Shown one piece after another: positions 11,216-22,839 of a stretch of 64,000 nt of DNA (its first letter is position 1; every line of letters begins with the position of its first letter). This DNA is from Pogostemon cablin (Eukaryota > Streptophyta > Magnoliopsida > Lamiales > Lamiaceae): NCBI GenBank assembly GCA_023678885.1, contig CM042966.1:28410028-28474027 (forward strand), given 5' to 3'. Under the pieces are notes generated by a model, which was not told the origin of the DNA, ran no database searches, and saw nothing but the letters and a program-made list of their open reading frames with translations. The position numbers and the translations under genes are program-made.

Positions 11216-11374
11216 GCCTGAGGAATTTTCTCATAAATGGGTGGCGGTGAGGTTCGAACCCTGAACCTTTGTTATGCCTTGGCTCTAATTCCATGTTAAA
11301 TTATCAACTCATCTAAAAACTTAAGCTAATAGAGAGATAGATCGTTTAATACTTAATCAAGTTATACTCTAGCA
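11208..11374 (-). mobile_element. TRIM, partial, minus strand
   Basis: Read on the minus strand from 11374 it has an 81-bp terminal repeat (11374-11294, TGCTAGAGTATAACTTGATT to TTTAACA), then a primer site TGGAATTAGAGCC (11293-11281, two changes from the consensus) and body sequence with GGGTTCGAACC. The second terminal repeat is missing; instead the body runs into the mixed array. It is related to the TRIM at 5772-6050. Confidence 0.75.
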
Positions 11375-11439
11375 GTTATCAATTTTTATCAGGATGTTAT
11401 CATTTTTAATTTATATTATAATTATTAAATTTTATTAAA

Positions 11440-11785
11440 GGCTAATACTACAGTGTATTTGGGCGCACCCCAGGATAAGGAGCACACACTTTCAGAAACG
11501 TATACAATTATGAATAAAAATGTAAACACTTTGTTAGTAAATTTTTTATTAGATTTTTTTAATGAAAATTGAGTGTAAAAAAATATAAAATTATTAAAAA
11601 ACATGTATACATTATTTAATAAAAAGTATACATATATGAATGTTAGTTTTTTTAATGAAAAATTGAATATGAAAAAAATATACAATTATTAAAAAACATG
11701 TATATAATATAAAATAAAAAAATTATACATATATGAGTGCAACCTTGCACCACCCGAATGTACCCATATCAACTCTTTATTAGAA
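11440..11785 (-). mobile_element. MITE-like element, TTACATTCA family
   Basis: The ends carry GGGCGCACCCCAGG and, at the other side, CACCACCCGAATGTACCC, with TTTATTA just outside both ends as a possible target duplication. The interior, read on the minus strand, contains TTTACACTCAATTTTCATT followed by AAAAAA and TAATAAAAAATTTACTAAC, shared with 48910-49130 and with a remnant at 52060-52240. No coding capacity. Confidence 0.55.
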
Positions 11786-12220
11786 GTTCCACGCTAATAT
11801 TTGTGTATAAAATATTTATATGGAAGTAACATATAAATCTCATTGGAAGTTCCGAGTCTAATCCGTATGGAGAACCCAATCTTACCCGACATCATTTTCA
11901 TAGACTCCATTCCATAATAAAAATACAAGCAACATTATTAGTGTATAGTAATCCGTGGCCTTCACACGTATTTTTGTATACGTAGTTTTAAAAAATAATC
12001 TTTTTTATGTATAAAATAAAAAAAAAAAAAATATTTTAGTTAATTTAATAAAAAAATTGTGTAAAGTTGTTGAGATATGAGAAAAATGAATATTATATTG
12101 GGATATGTATAAAATGTAGATATTATTATAATGTTCTTTTACTATTTTAAGTAAAAATAAAGTATAAATATTTTGTGGGACAGATAAAAAAAAGTACGAA
12201 GTATTTAGAAGGATGTAAAT

Positions 12221-12222
12221 AG

Positions 12223-12306
<84 letters not shown>
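12221..12306. repeat. (TA)n microsatellite
   Basis: About 85 bp of uninterrupted TA. It follows a stretch of AT-rich sequence with no element ends that I can define. Confidence 0.97.
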
Positions 12307-12311
<5 letters not shown>

Positions 12312-13032
12312 GAACAGTGTCACTTTCGCATTGAAGATTAGGATTGCATTCCATCGTGAAGAAATAAATATGTTACGGCCCATAATTTAAATGATCAATT
12401 AAATACACCAACATATTCATCCGAATGGGTGATGGCATGCATGCATGTCGTGGGGGGATAGGCATGATGTTGAAGGGCATGCAGTGCACGTGACGACAAT
12501 ACAACCAAGAAAGCCAAGTAGCATCTCAACGCACGTGGAGGGGCTTTTGTGAACAAAAGGATCACTCTTTCATTTCTTATCTTTGTACAATTATTATTTT
12601 TTTAATTTTATTGTGGGAAATATCACAATTGGTCCTGTAAGTATATTCGATTTCTTACTTTAGTCATTTTGTCATTTTTTCAAAATTTGGTCATTTTTTG
12701 TTCACTTTTGGACATTTTTTTGACAAATGTTCACATTTTTTTTAACATACTGACTAATTTTGGAAAAAAAAAGGATTAAATTTGGATAACAATAACTAAA
12801 ATCGAAAAAAAAATTAAAATTAAGAATTATAAATAAAAAAAATTAAAATTGAAATCAATTATACTTAGTGAACAAATTTTTATATTTTCCCTCATTGTGC
12901 CCTTATGATTTTTTGTAAATGCGCTTATATATATGGAGGTTAAATTGTAAACGGACGAAGTTATAACTATACACCATACTCAAATTTTGTTAATTACATT
13001 TACAGGTTTTATTAATCCATACAATATGAACT

Positions 13033-13150
13033 ACACATTTCCTAAAAATATAATACGACATACCACACTATGAATCAAACACTTTGTAATTACACATTTC
13101 CTAAAAATATAATAGGACATACCACACTATGAATCAAACACTTTGTAATT
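13033..13150. repeat. 59-bp tandem duplication
   Basis: 13033-13091 and 13092-13150 are nearly identical (ACACATTTCCTAAAAATATA, CACACTATGAATCAAACACT), differing at about one base, so this duplication is young. Confidence 0.93.
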
Positions 13151-15794
13151 ACGTGATTCAGTTTAACACAAGATTTTAACAAAAGTTTATGTTTTGAAAT
13201 AAATAAATAAAATAAAAATAGTGGTGAATTGGTTCCCCACGTACAGTGTAGATTATAGGGATCAGCACCCATACGGCTTTATTTCCTAATTTCATTAAAT
13301 AAATATATCAATTCGCTCTTTTGAAATCGAGCAAACACATGTCTAAAGATTAAAGAATAACGATAGTGACACTTTTTATTACTAGATATTAGCACGTGAA
13401 AGTTAATTGTATTTTACTATCATGTTCTATTATTATATAAACTTTTTTTATACATAAGACGTTTGTAATGTTTTTTTTTTGTTTTGTTTTTTTTTATTTC
13501 AAAAACTTAATTTTCAATAAAATAATAAATATTTTTTAATAAATCATGTAAGAAAACGTCTCTTTATATAACTTTAAATTGAATTGTGTTGATAAACTTC
13601 GTTTCTATAAAATAGTTTATTTTATAGTGTCATATATTTTTATCCCATAAAATAAAAATAACAATTAATAAAATAATCTAATCATACATTTTAATTTTAA
13701 ATTCAACATTCTCATTTAACAAATATAAAAAGAAATCATTAAATACAATGCACAGTAGTGAGTTTCTTGAAATAAAGATGGAGTGTGGATGAGAGAAAGA
13801 ATAAGTAGGGCTGTAGAGGGGTGGAAATGAACAAAATTATTTAGGGTGAAAATAGTTGGAAATTAAAATAAATAAAGAAAGTAGAAAAAAATCTTATAAC
13901 TATAAATTAAAATTTTTAAAAAAAATACACCACTCATATATGGGTCCATAAGTGGCTAGTCTCTAAAAATATTTTTTTTCTCATTATATCCCTCCTTTAT
14001 ATTAATAATTATTTTTAAACTTTATTAATTATATTATTAAATTTATTAATTTAAATTTTGTTAATCATTTAAATCACCACTTGAATTTCAAATTCATGCA
14101 AACTCTTAAATTTCTAACTTAATATAATTCTTGAATTTTTCTATTTTATGTAGCTCATGAACTTTTACTTTAAATTATCATTATTTATAAATATTAACTA
14201 AAAAAGTGAAAATACATCCTATGTTAGATACATAATGTATTAATGGTCCTTTTTTCATTAAAGATAAATAATAGAACATCATATTGTAAAGTCTAGTTAC
14301 ATTCTTAACACAATAAATAATATATATAATTATTAATTTAATATTTTAATTTTTACTAATCATGAACCTACTGAGATATATAAATCTTTGAACTTTTACC
14401 TAACGTATATAATTTTTCGATTATAAGTCTAATTGTTTAAGTTTCTAATATTTTCTATTTATGATTTACTATATTGAATAATATTAAAAATACACATAAT
14501 AAAAATTAATCATAAGAAAAAAGGAAATTGATAAAATTATCTATATACATTTTACGTAAACATATAAGAAATTTAAATGATTTAGCCCACTTAATTACAC
14601 AATTCGTATAAATAAAAAATTAAAAAAAATATACACAACTCATATATGGGTTCATGCATGATGAATCACATTTAAAACTCTAAAAAATTACATTGTTGTC
14701 GTCTTCTCCTTCGATGCCTCATTCGACAGGACGATATCGTTGTCTTATCCTTCAATATCTAATCATCTTTGTTGTTGTTCTCTTCTCATTTAATCGAGTA
14801 TTTGAGAAGCCTTCAATTGCCATTAAGATTCATTCAGGAACATCCGATGTCTTAATGGTCACCACAAATCCTCCACATTTTATAATATTTGATTTGTCTC
14901 TTCATATTAGTTATTAAATGATTTAATTAATTGTTGGTGTTTAGAGGTGATGTTACATCATATAATTATATATAGTTCAATTAATGTTAACCGAATAGTC
15001 ACACTGAAGAGTCATTATTTATATAAATTAATTTATTAATTATTATATATCATTAATAGATAAAAGGGTAAGGATGTGTAATTAAAAATAATAAGTAGAA
15101 ATATAATTGGAAAAAAAAGTTTTTCTAACTCCTTCACAATTTTAATATATTAAGATAACATTTATATGTATGTTTCAAGGAATATTATTAAAAATAAACT
15201 ACGAAAAGAGCAACTTTTACATATAATCGTCTCATAAAACTCAAAGTTTTCCAATTATAAAAATATATTGCTCCATTAAGATTAAAATATTAAATTAAAA
15301 AATTAAATATTTTAACTATAAACAATCAAAACCATAATAATTGTATAATTTTATATCTAAATATAACCATGCAATAAGAAATAGTATATATTTAATATAC
15401 ACGTTTTATTTTAATTGTGTAGTAATAATCACACAATATAATGAAGTTTACGTTGTCATCTTTTCACACATAATAAATGTTCGTCATAAATTTAAAAAAA
15501 ATAGTATATGATAATTTAATATTAATAAAATCATATTATAGTTAAATGTCAAAAATAAATTTATAAATCTTTAATTAATTTGAATTCTTTTTTTAGTTTG
15601 TATATTATTTTATTTATAAATGTTCATTATTAAAATAATTTTTACAACTATTAGTTAATATTGAATATATTTATACCGAATTATTATATTTATAAAATAA
15701 ATTAATAAGATTATATAAAAACAAAGAGTTTTCATATAATAATAATAAAAATATAAAAATAAATAATATAAAAATTAATAAAAATAATAGAGAT

Positions 15795-15855
15795 TTTAGA
15801 GAATTGATTTGATTAAGTATTAAACGATTCAACTCTCTATCAGCTTAAGCTAAAC
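15795..15855 (+). mobile_element. TRIM terminal-repeat remnant
   Basis: TTGATTTGATTAAGTATTAA, then CGATTCAACTCTCTATCAGC, matches the first two thirds of the TRIM terminal repeat at 5772. No primer site follows, so only a fragment remains. Confidence 0.6.
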
Positions 15856-17539
15856 TCTCTATCAATCATTCTTACCCAGTTAACTTCGTCTCCAAAAGAT
15901 CTAGGAAGAAGGATCTTGCAAATCTCTTCAAGTTTCTAAAGCAAAAACTTTAGGATTTAGTATTAATATATGCGGTAGCAGACAAAATAAAACATAACAA
16001 TTTTACAAAATAAATATAATAAATCAATTAACTATGATAAAATACTCTGCAATTTTTCTATACTACATATTATTGATCGATTAAATCTTCAAGTGATAGT
16101 CAAAGGTGAATCATACATAATGTTGCCAAAAAAGTGACTGCGAGACTACAAAGAAGTTTTCTCTCGATCAAGGATTAAGTGGTTGCAGCCTGCATGATAC
16201 AAAAATTAATTTGATGAAATAAAAAAAGAAAGGTTCATTGTATTCATTTAAATTGAGTCGAGCCAATGTTACTAAATTACAACCACTGGAGCTCCATTGT
16301 ATTTAATACACAATATTTTGTTACTAATTTCTTATTTTACATTTATATTATTGCCTTTGATTTTTCTTGCTTTTTTTTTTCCCCCTTTTTATTGACAATT
16401 ACGTAGATATTTGGGAACATGAGAAATAAATGCTCATGCATGCTTTTTGAGATATTTTAGCTAAAATTTCCTCTTACATGCTTAGAATTTATGTATACGC
16501 TTGAGTTGGTATAAATTTGATTTAAAAGGAATAGACACAATCCTACGAAAAGACAATAACGTTTTACGAGCAAATTGGATTTAACCCTAACTATGACTTT
16601 CATTAATTCAGACCATTAATAACAAATTTTGCTTAAGGTGATGTATGGGAACTCATTCTAAAAAATATTGTCGCCTTTAATTAAATTGTAATACAATTTA
16701 TATTTTAAATATAGTGTAGTGTATTTTTATATAGAGAAAAATGAGATATTCAATTAAATAGAAAGTGGGATATTCTAATATAGTAATACTATTCTGTCTA
16801 TTAATAATGTACAGTTACAGTGTACTAATATAAAATTAAAAAAAAAAGTAATTGCTTTTTCACTTACTTTTATTAGGAGTAGTTTGTTATTTATTATAAA
16901 ATGGGGTTAAATACCAAAACCGTCCCACATCTTTTTACTTTATTCAAAACGGTCCCAAAATATTTAAAATCTTTGATTTGGTCCCGTACCTTTTAAAATT
17001 TCACCGATTTAGTCCCATATCTTATTTTGTCTCCAATTTAGTCTCATAGCTTTTGAATTTCTTCAAAACCGTCCCAAGTTTTAAAAGTTTTGCTATGTAC
17101 CATACCCCTCATTTTACTATTTCCAGATTTATTTAATAAAATAACTTTATTTACCTTTATATACTCATTTTCACCCCATTTTCATCGAATTCTTATCTTT
17201 CAAAATAGACATAGTCCATTACGACCATATCAGGCCCAGCATGCTTCCGTACATTAATTAAACAACATTAATCTCATAGCTGACCGACTTAAAACAGAAA
17301 TAATACCTTTCTTTGATCGTCAATCCACAGGGTATTCGAGAGGTTTTATAGCTGCTCCTCACAGCTAACCACGCGCCCCGTAGTGTGATGGATCAATCTC
17401 GTTCCTTCAGTGGATCTCAGTACAACCCTTGTTCGTTTCCTACACCGGATGTACATGATACTGCTACTGCTTCTCGTCAGAAAGTATGGAGATTGAAGTT
17501 GCAGAATGAAATGGAAGGTTACATGCGGGCAGTAACCCA

Positions 17540-17572
17540 AGATTATTTATTTATTGAATGAAGAATTTATTA
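17540..17572 (-). terminator. Viral poly(A) signals
   Basis: On the minus strand AATAAA occurs three times at 17571-17566, 17555-17550 and 17551-17546, about 150 bp after the predicted start of transcription. In Caulimoviridae the poly(A) site lies a short way past the start site, giving terminally redundant RNA; this spacing agrees. Confidence 0.55.
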
Positions 17573-17699
17573 CACATTCATCCTCACAGAACAAGAGGAG
17601 ATAACTCCTTTAGCTACCTATTGTAACTGCACTCATAACGCTCATACAAAGAAAAGAATACAATGTTTATTTTAGAAAGAGAAAACATAGGGTGATGGT

Positions 17700-17915
17700 C
17701 GATGCCTTCTGCTTTCTCAACGCACCTATTTATAGAGGCTTTTGGATTTGAAATCCGGATTTCAAAGCCTCTCAATCTTTTGTGACGTCACTGCTTACGT
17801 AATTGTGTTGGCGTTAGCACTTATGTTATCTATCTCGGATTCCAACTTTAGCAGCTGGCTGGTCCATTCTTTTTTATTGGATTCCTTTTTGTGACGTCAC
17901 TGCTTGCGTCACTTT
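17700..17915 (-). promoter_or_regulatory. Pararetrovirus promoter, duplicated as-1-like sites
   Basis: On the minus strand a TATA box CTATAAATAG (17735-17726) sits in CCTCTATAAATAGGTGCG. Upstream, at 17912-17891, two TGACG motifs are 7 bp apart (GTGACGCAAGCAGTGACGTC), the arrangement of the as-1 element bound by TGA bZIP factors. A second copy at 17801-17782 has TTACG in place of one TGACG. Neighbouring AGCTGGCTGGT and TTTATTGGATT also occur twice, so an enhancer block of about 110 bp has been duplicated. Confidence 0.78.
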
Positions 17916-18028
17916 ACATCAGCTGGCTGGTTTCTTTATTGGATTTCCCATTGTGGGTCATCTTCCCTGTCGGTCACATGTCTCTTACTCTTTCGGAAAG
18001 GTCACCTGGCTCTTGCATTTTTGAAGAG

Positions 18029-19389
18029 TCATTTGTCCTCTTTGGTGCCTGATGATTCTCCCGGCTCCTGGGTATTTCGAAGAGGTTTTACCCTCTTCTT
18101 TCCACGTGTCTTCTTTGTTGGGGGTGGATCAGCAGTTCTGATCATCCTTATGCCCAATCTTATCCCTTTCCCAAATTCTGGTTCTGTTTGGGTGGAACAA
18201 CTTGTGCATACCTTGTTCGTCCATTGCCCAAAATGGGCCATATTACAATATCTCCAATGGGTTTGTTTACTCATCAGAATCTTATTTTTCCAGAGAAGTT
18301 CTTGTTTTTCTTGGAACGCCTTCTTCGCAAACACTGTCTTTTTTCCTGTTAAAGTATTCAACAGGAAAGACCCATTCAAAGACTTATGCTCGAACTTGAA
18401 TGAGAACTTCACCTCCACCATGGCTTTGATGCAGGCATACAAACCCCTCGCTCTTCGCGTAGAGATCTGTTCTCAGAAAATGTAGAAACCAAGACTGGTT
18501 CCTTTCCAGAAGACTCTTTAATCTTATTTGATGCTGAGACATCGGGTCTTCTTAGCTTGATGTAATGGAAGGCCTCATGGTTGCCTTTCCCAATTGGTTC
18601 TGGGGCCGCACTGGTGAAGTACAGTTCCAATACATCGCCCCTAGATAGAGTCAAGTTATTTTTCCATGCCTTGAAAACCTTTTCTCCGAGCCAATCTGGA
18701 AGTTTTGCAAGTTCTGGGGAACCTGGTGCAACAGTATAGATCGAGGCTAGTGCCCCAAAGTCATACCACCGTTTTACATCCATTGGATTTGAGCCTTCTC
18801 ACATCCAGACTCGGGGATATTCCCTCGATATATCCACCCGACATTTCTCTAGTCGGATTCCTTGTCTGGTGTTCAATTTCTCCCAGCTGGCCTGGTATTC
18901 CTGCCAATAAGAGAAATTAGCTAAGGTAATACCAACCTTAGCAGTGTCTGTCATAGGCCTAAGGTTGATCTCTCCCTCTTTGACCCCAAAGGTGCTGGGT
19001 TGATTCGTCGACTCTAGATGTGACTCCAGGTCTTTGATTTTTCCTTGGACCAGTTCCTCTTTTGGAGGTTCCAGACTAGGACTTGTGCTAAGGGTACTTG
19101 AATCCCTTGCTCCGGGTTTAGAGCCCCATTCTCAACTACTCTCTTTTTGTCGATTGCAATTGCTATCAACAGCCCGGAGGAGTGGCTCTCGTGTTGCTTT
19201 GAACAGACTTGAGCCGTTTCGAATGCAGTCTCGTATACGATTAGACACTTTGGTCTGATCACTATCTTGTATTCTTCCGGCACGCCTTGCATTGAGTGCC
19301 AGATTCTCGAATTCCCTTTGGAGCAACTCAAGGTTGTCCATCAGGTTCCTTGATACAGTCAGGATGAAGTCTATTTCAACTCCTTCCAT
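18029..19389 (-). pseudogene. Transactivator/viroplasmin-like ORF (TAV), broken
   Basis: Starts with an ATG at 19389 that overlaps the end of the RNase H reading frame and continues through ORF pieces 19389-19132, 19331-19014, 18783-18409 and 18442-18029 in different frames. A conserved block (FGALASIYT, then LPDWLGEKVFKAW) resembles the central domain of caulimovirid inclusion-body/transactivator proteins, which form viral factories and allow re-initiation of translation. Position at the 3' end of the genome, just upstream of the promoter, is as expected. At least two frameshifts and stops interrupt it. The family call is from position and partial resemblance. Confidence 0.62.
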
Positions 19390-19399
19390 CTCTTGTCAG

Positions 19400-20520
19400 G
19401 AAATCTGCTAAAACATTATCAACAGATTTAATAATGACAATATTAAAATCATAATATTGACATTCTGCTTGCCATCTTAAAAGTCTAGCCTTTTCTGGTT
19501 TAGATTCAATTTTATTTTTTAAAAGACTTTGACGCTTGTGTTATCAATTTTAAGGATGAATTTCTTTGCTAGAAGAAATAGCGGCCATTTCTTGAACGCC
19601 TTTCGAACTGCAAAGAACTTCTTTTCATTGGTGTGCCATCTATTTGCTTCGTTCTCCGTAAAGAGCCCGCTACAGTATCTGCATGACATTTCTCCTTCTG
19701 TTGTGGACTTTGTAAGCACCGCTGCCCACCAATGGTCACTGGTATCTATATAGAGTACCAATTCATCCTCGTCATTTGGTATAGCTAACTTGGGAGCTTT
19801 TTGCAAACCTCCTTTAGTTGTTTAACCATTTTTTGGTGTGATTCCTCCCATTTGAATTCAGCATCTTTTTTTAATAGATGACTGAACAACTTCCTGTATT
19901 GTGCCAGATTGTTGATGAACATTCCAGCAAAGTTAACAACTCCTAAAAAGCTTTGGAGTTGCTTATTGTCCTTGAAATCTTTAGGAAATCCTTGAACTTT
20001 TTCTATAATGTGTGGTTGTAGAATGATTCCGGATTCATCGATCTCAACTCTAAGAAACTCGATCTGTCTTGTTGCAATAACTGCTTTCTTTTCAGAAAGC
20101 ATCAATCCTTCTTTGTGGCACACTTCTGAAAATATCTCCAAATGCGCCAAATATTCCTTCATGTTCTTTGAGGCTATGAGGATGTCATCTACATAAACGA
20201 ACATAAATGAGAAATAATCTTTGAAGAGATTATCCATCTTCCTTTGGTATATCTGGGGTGCGTTTGCCAAGCCCATATGCATGACATTCCAGATATAATG
20301 GCCTTGTGGTGTGGAGAAGGCTGTGAACTTCTTGCTTCCTTCTTCTATCCTAATCTGGTAGAATCCAGATTTACAATCAAACTTTGAGAATACCTTGGCA
20401 TTCTTGATACAGTTGACCAAGTGTTCCCTACTTGGTATATAGTATCCATCGAACTTCAAGATGTTGTTGATCCCTTTGTAATTGATCACAAGTCTCGGTT
20501 TTTCCCGCTTGACTTCTCCA
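19400..20520 (-). pseudogene. Reverse transcriptase-RNase H of the pararetrovirus
   Basis: The reading frame 20489-19785 contains clear RT blocks: KFDCKSGFYQI, FSTPQGHYIWNVMHMGL-type sequence and the catalytic YVDD in FVYVDDILIAS, then the connection LQSFLGVVNF. A frameshift near 19800 separates it from RNase H (19806-19519), with YIDTSDHWWAAVL carrying the first acidic residue, NEKKF the Glu and KIDNTS the next Asp. Another frameshift near 19520 precedes the last RNase H residues ending LADFLTRD. RT copies the RNA pregenome to DNA and RNase H removes the RNA. Upstream, 20490-20600 is in another frame. The domain identity is firm, the gene is dead. Confidence 0.93.
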
Positions 20521-20603
20521 TGATTTCGAACTAGAAATCCTAGACTGCTGTATGGAGATACTCCTGGTGATATTAACTTAAGGTCCAGATGTTCCTTAAG
20601 TAT

Positions 20604-21426
20604 TTATTGCATATCCTTTTGATCCTCTTGGTTCATCAGGATAGACTTGTATCTCACGAACTCATGCTCATTTCCTTCTTTTACTTTGAGTAAAGCTTTG
20701 AGCTCGTTTTTATCCCACCAGGCTAGAGGGTCCTCATTGAAGTTCCTCTGTATCTTCTTCTTGACGTCTTCCAAAGATGTTTGTTCTTCGATTGTGACGT
20801 CTCTCTGTATACTTTCTCCCAAGCTTGCTTTGAGAATATGGATTGTATTTTCTTTTAATTTCTCCATCTTCCATCCTCTTTTAGTCTCGATTCTCATCTG
20901 AAGGACCACTTCGCTATATTTCCTTCGATCATTCATCTTTGGATGACTCAGTTTTCCTTCATCACCACGCTTGCTGCGAAATTTGATTGGCATTTTTCTT
21001 TGAAATGCATTACGCAGTCTTGGTGCAATGATATTATGTTCACAAAGGGTTGTGAAAATAAGCCTTCTTGTTGCGTTTTCTTGGGTAAAATGCTTGAATG
21101 TTTGTAGAAAATTATTTCCTAACAGAATATCTGTTCCGGTGTCATGGAAATATATAGTGGAGTTTTCACCTTGTACCACGGGGTACGATCTGCTCCTCCG
21201 ATCATGATTTCCGCCTGCTTGATTCCTCTGTTAAGAATTAGCACCTTTTGAGAAAAATCTTTTCCTAGAACTGTTGGCAGTTCTTCACCTGAGCCTTCCG
21301 GAAAGACTTCTTCCTTTGCTGTGCAGATGCCGGCTCCTGAATCAATGTACGCCGCAAAGTATTATGCACGATACTCCTTATATATCATCCCTACGGTGAT
21401 ATATATCGAGAATGGACTTGTGGCCA
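20604..21426 (-). pseudogene. Aspartic protease region of the pararetrovirus
   Basis: An ATG near 21426 begins a frame that contains the retropepsin-type motif YIDSGAG (Asp-Ser-Gly-Ala encoded around 21343-21332), and the next frame (21179-20604) has TDILLGNNFL, the family's ILG-type flap/helix motif. Proteases of this kind cut viral polyproteins. A TAA at 21364-21362 lies seven codons before the active-site Asp, and a frame change occurs near 21180. The region between this domain and RT is poorly conserved and has a coiled-coil-like, Lys/Glu-rich character. Confidence 0.75.
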
Positions 21427-21460
21427 TGGGTGGATCAGAGCTTAAAACCCTGAGTCTCTA

Positions 21461-22640
21461 CTAGTAGACTTTGTATCTTTTTTCCTTGACCGTAAACTCC
21501 ATTCCATCTTGTAGCCTTTCCCAAGGTTTATGGTCCTCGAGAAACTCTAATCCCAGTACTAGTTGTTCTGGGAATCTTCCTACCACTCCTTCGATTATCA
21601 GTTCTAGATCGCCGAGTTTGAGCTGTCTTTGGTATCTCCCAGTTGTTGGTAGTTGGAGATAATACAAGACATCACAAGGAATAGAGTTTTCCTTTTTAGT
21701 GATATCGAATATTACTTCGACTCCTCTCCATTCTTCTGAGCATTTTAGTTCACCTTTAGTTGTGAACTTTTCCAGTTCCTGGATCACCTCCACGATTGGT
21801 TTCTTTCCCCATTTTTTGCTGGTCATTCTATCTTCTTGGAAAGAAATCCTCATTTGTTCGAATCTGAGGCTGCTTTGTCTACTCCAGAACGGCTTGTCCC
21901 TGATTCGCAAATCCAATTTTGAATTGGCGGTAGCTCTATTATCTCTGGCCTAGTTGCACATGCAACTTTGTTGAACACTTTAGGTATCTCAATATACTCC
22001 TTCATTTGGAATAGATCCGAATGATGAGTGTTGGAGAGGGCATACGAGATACTGTATGTGATAGAGTAAGGTCTGTTCCCTTCCTTCATCAAGTCTTTGT
22101 TTTTGAAATCTTGATGAAGGGTAAGTGCCCTATTGAAATCTCGGTCTGCTAGATTGTACGTGATCCTTGGATAAATGTAGAATGTTACTTTTCATGCGTA
22201 CAGATTTCCCGAGAGTTCTTCTAGACATGTTTATCTTGTGCTCTTGATTCTCTTATCAAAGACAACAATATCGATTGGAGTATCGATTCCTTCTTTGAAT
22301 GTAGCTTTGATGAGAATCCGAATAGCTCCAATATGGACCCAAGACATAGTTTTGGACATCCTCTCCGGGAGTTACTTAGTTCCTTCTTGATTTCTTCATA
22401 AGGAACCAATTGTATTTCCATCATATTTCCTGTGAGCTCCATTGGGATGACAATCTCCCCTTCGGTCACTTTGTATATGATGTTGTGTTTCCTCTTTTTG
22501 AAACTTGGAAAGAATTTTTCCAATTTTCCCACAGTTAATCCATCGTATAGGCTGAGCCTTGGATCCTCCTTCATGATTCTCATAAGGATTTTATGAGAAA
22601 TAGATGTCTGGGAAAAGAATCCAAACATATCTTTTTGCAT
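21461..22640 (-). pseudogene. Movement-protein-like region (30K superfamily)
   Basis: Three minus-strand ORFs (22640-22221, 22092-21850, 21916-21461) cover this part in different frames. The first has VTEGEIVIPMEL and LVPYEEI, and the second has RPYSITYSISYAL with NTHHSDLF; these resemble conserved blocks of caulimovirid cell-to-cell movement proteins. It lies after the capsid zinc knuckle, the reverse of badnavirus and petuvirus order. The last ORF ends KRYKVY and is not recognised. Stops and frame changes separate the parts. Confidence 0.6.
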
Positions 22641-22839
22641 CTCTTTCTAGAAGATTTCTTCTTCACTCTGACTCATCTTCGGAAGATTCATCTTGGCTAA
22701 AGAATTCTTCTTCACAGATGCTCTCGTTCGAGGGTATATCTTCGAACTGATATACCTGTATTAGATCTAAGAAGTAAATAGCCTCCTCAATTTGTGGAGT
22801 TGTCTCGAACTGTCGTACTCATCTCTTCTGGTTTTCTGG

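Larger units (their letters stand above)
12307..16893. other. Gene-free AT-rich region
   Basis: No gene supported. The block at 12420-12560 is unusually GC-rich and has CATGCATGCATG, GTGCACGTGACG and CGCACGTGGAG, like a promoter, but no ORF follows. 13033-13150 is a 59-bp tandem duplication, 15795-15855 a TRIM remnant. 15880-16250 might be decayed retroelement sequence. The ORF at 14693-14917 is probably chance. Confidence 0.55.

Noticed and set aside
14693..14917. 74-codon ORF with a hydrophobic stretch
   Set aside because: It is isolated in an AT-rich gene desert, with no promoter, splice context or known domain.
17388..17561. 57-codon plus-strand ORF starting MDQSRSFSGS
   Set aside because: It lies in the leader/poly(A) region of the minus-strand viral copy and resembles nothing known; it is probably a chance frame.
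17904..18485. 193-codon plus-strand ORF
   Set aside because: It is the reverse of the transactivator-like ORF and promoter and has no recognisable domain.
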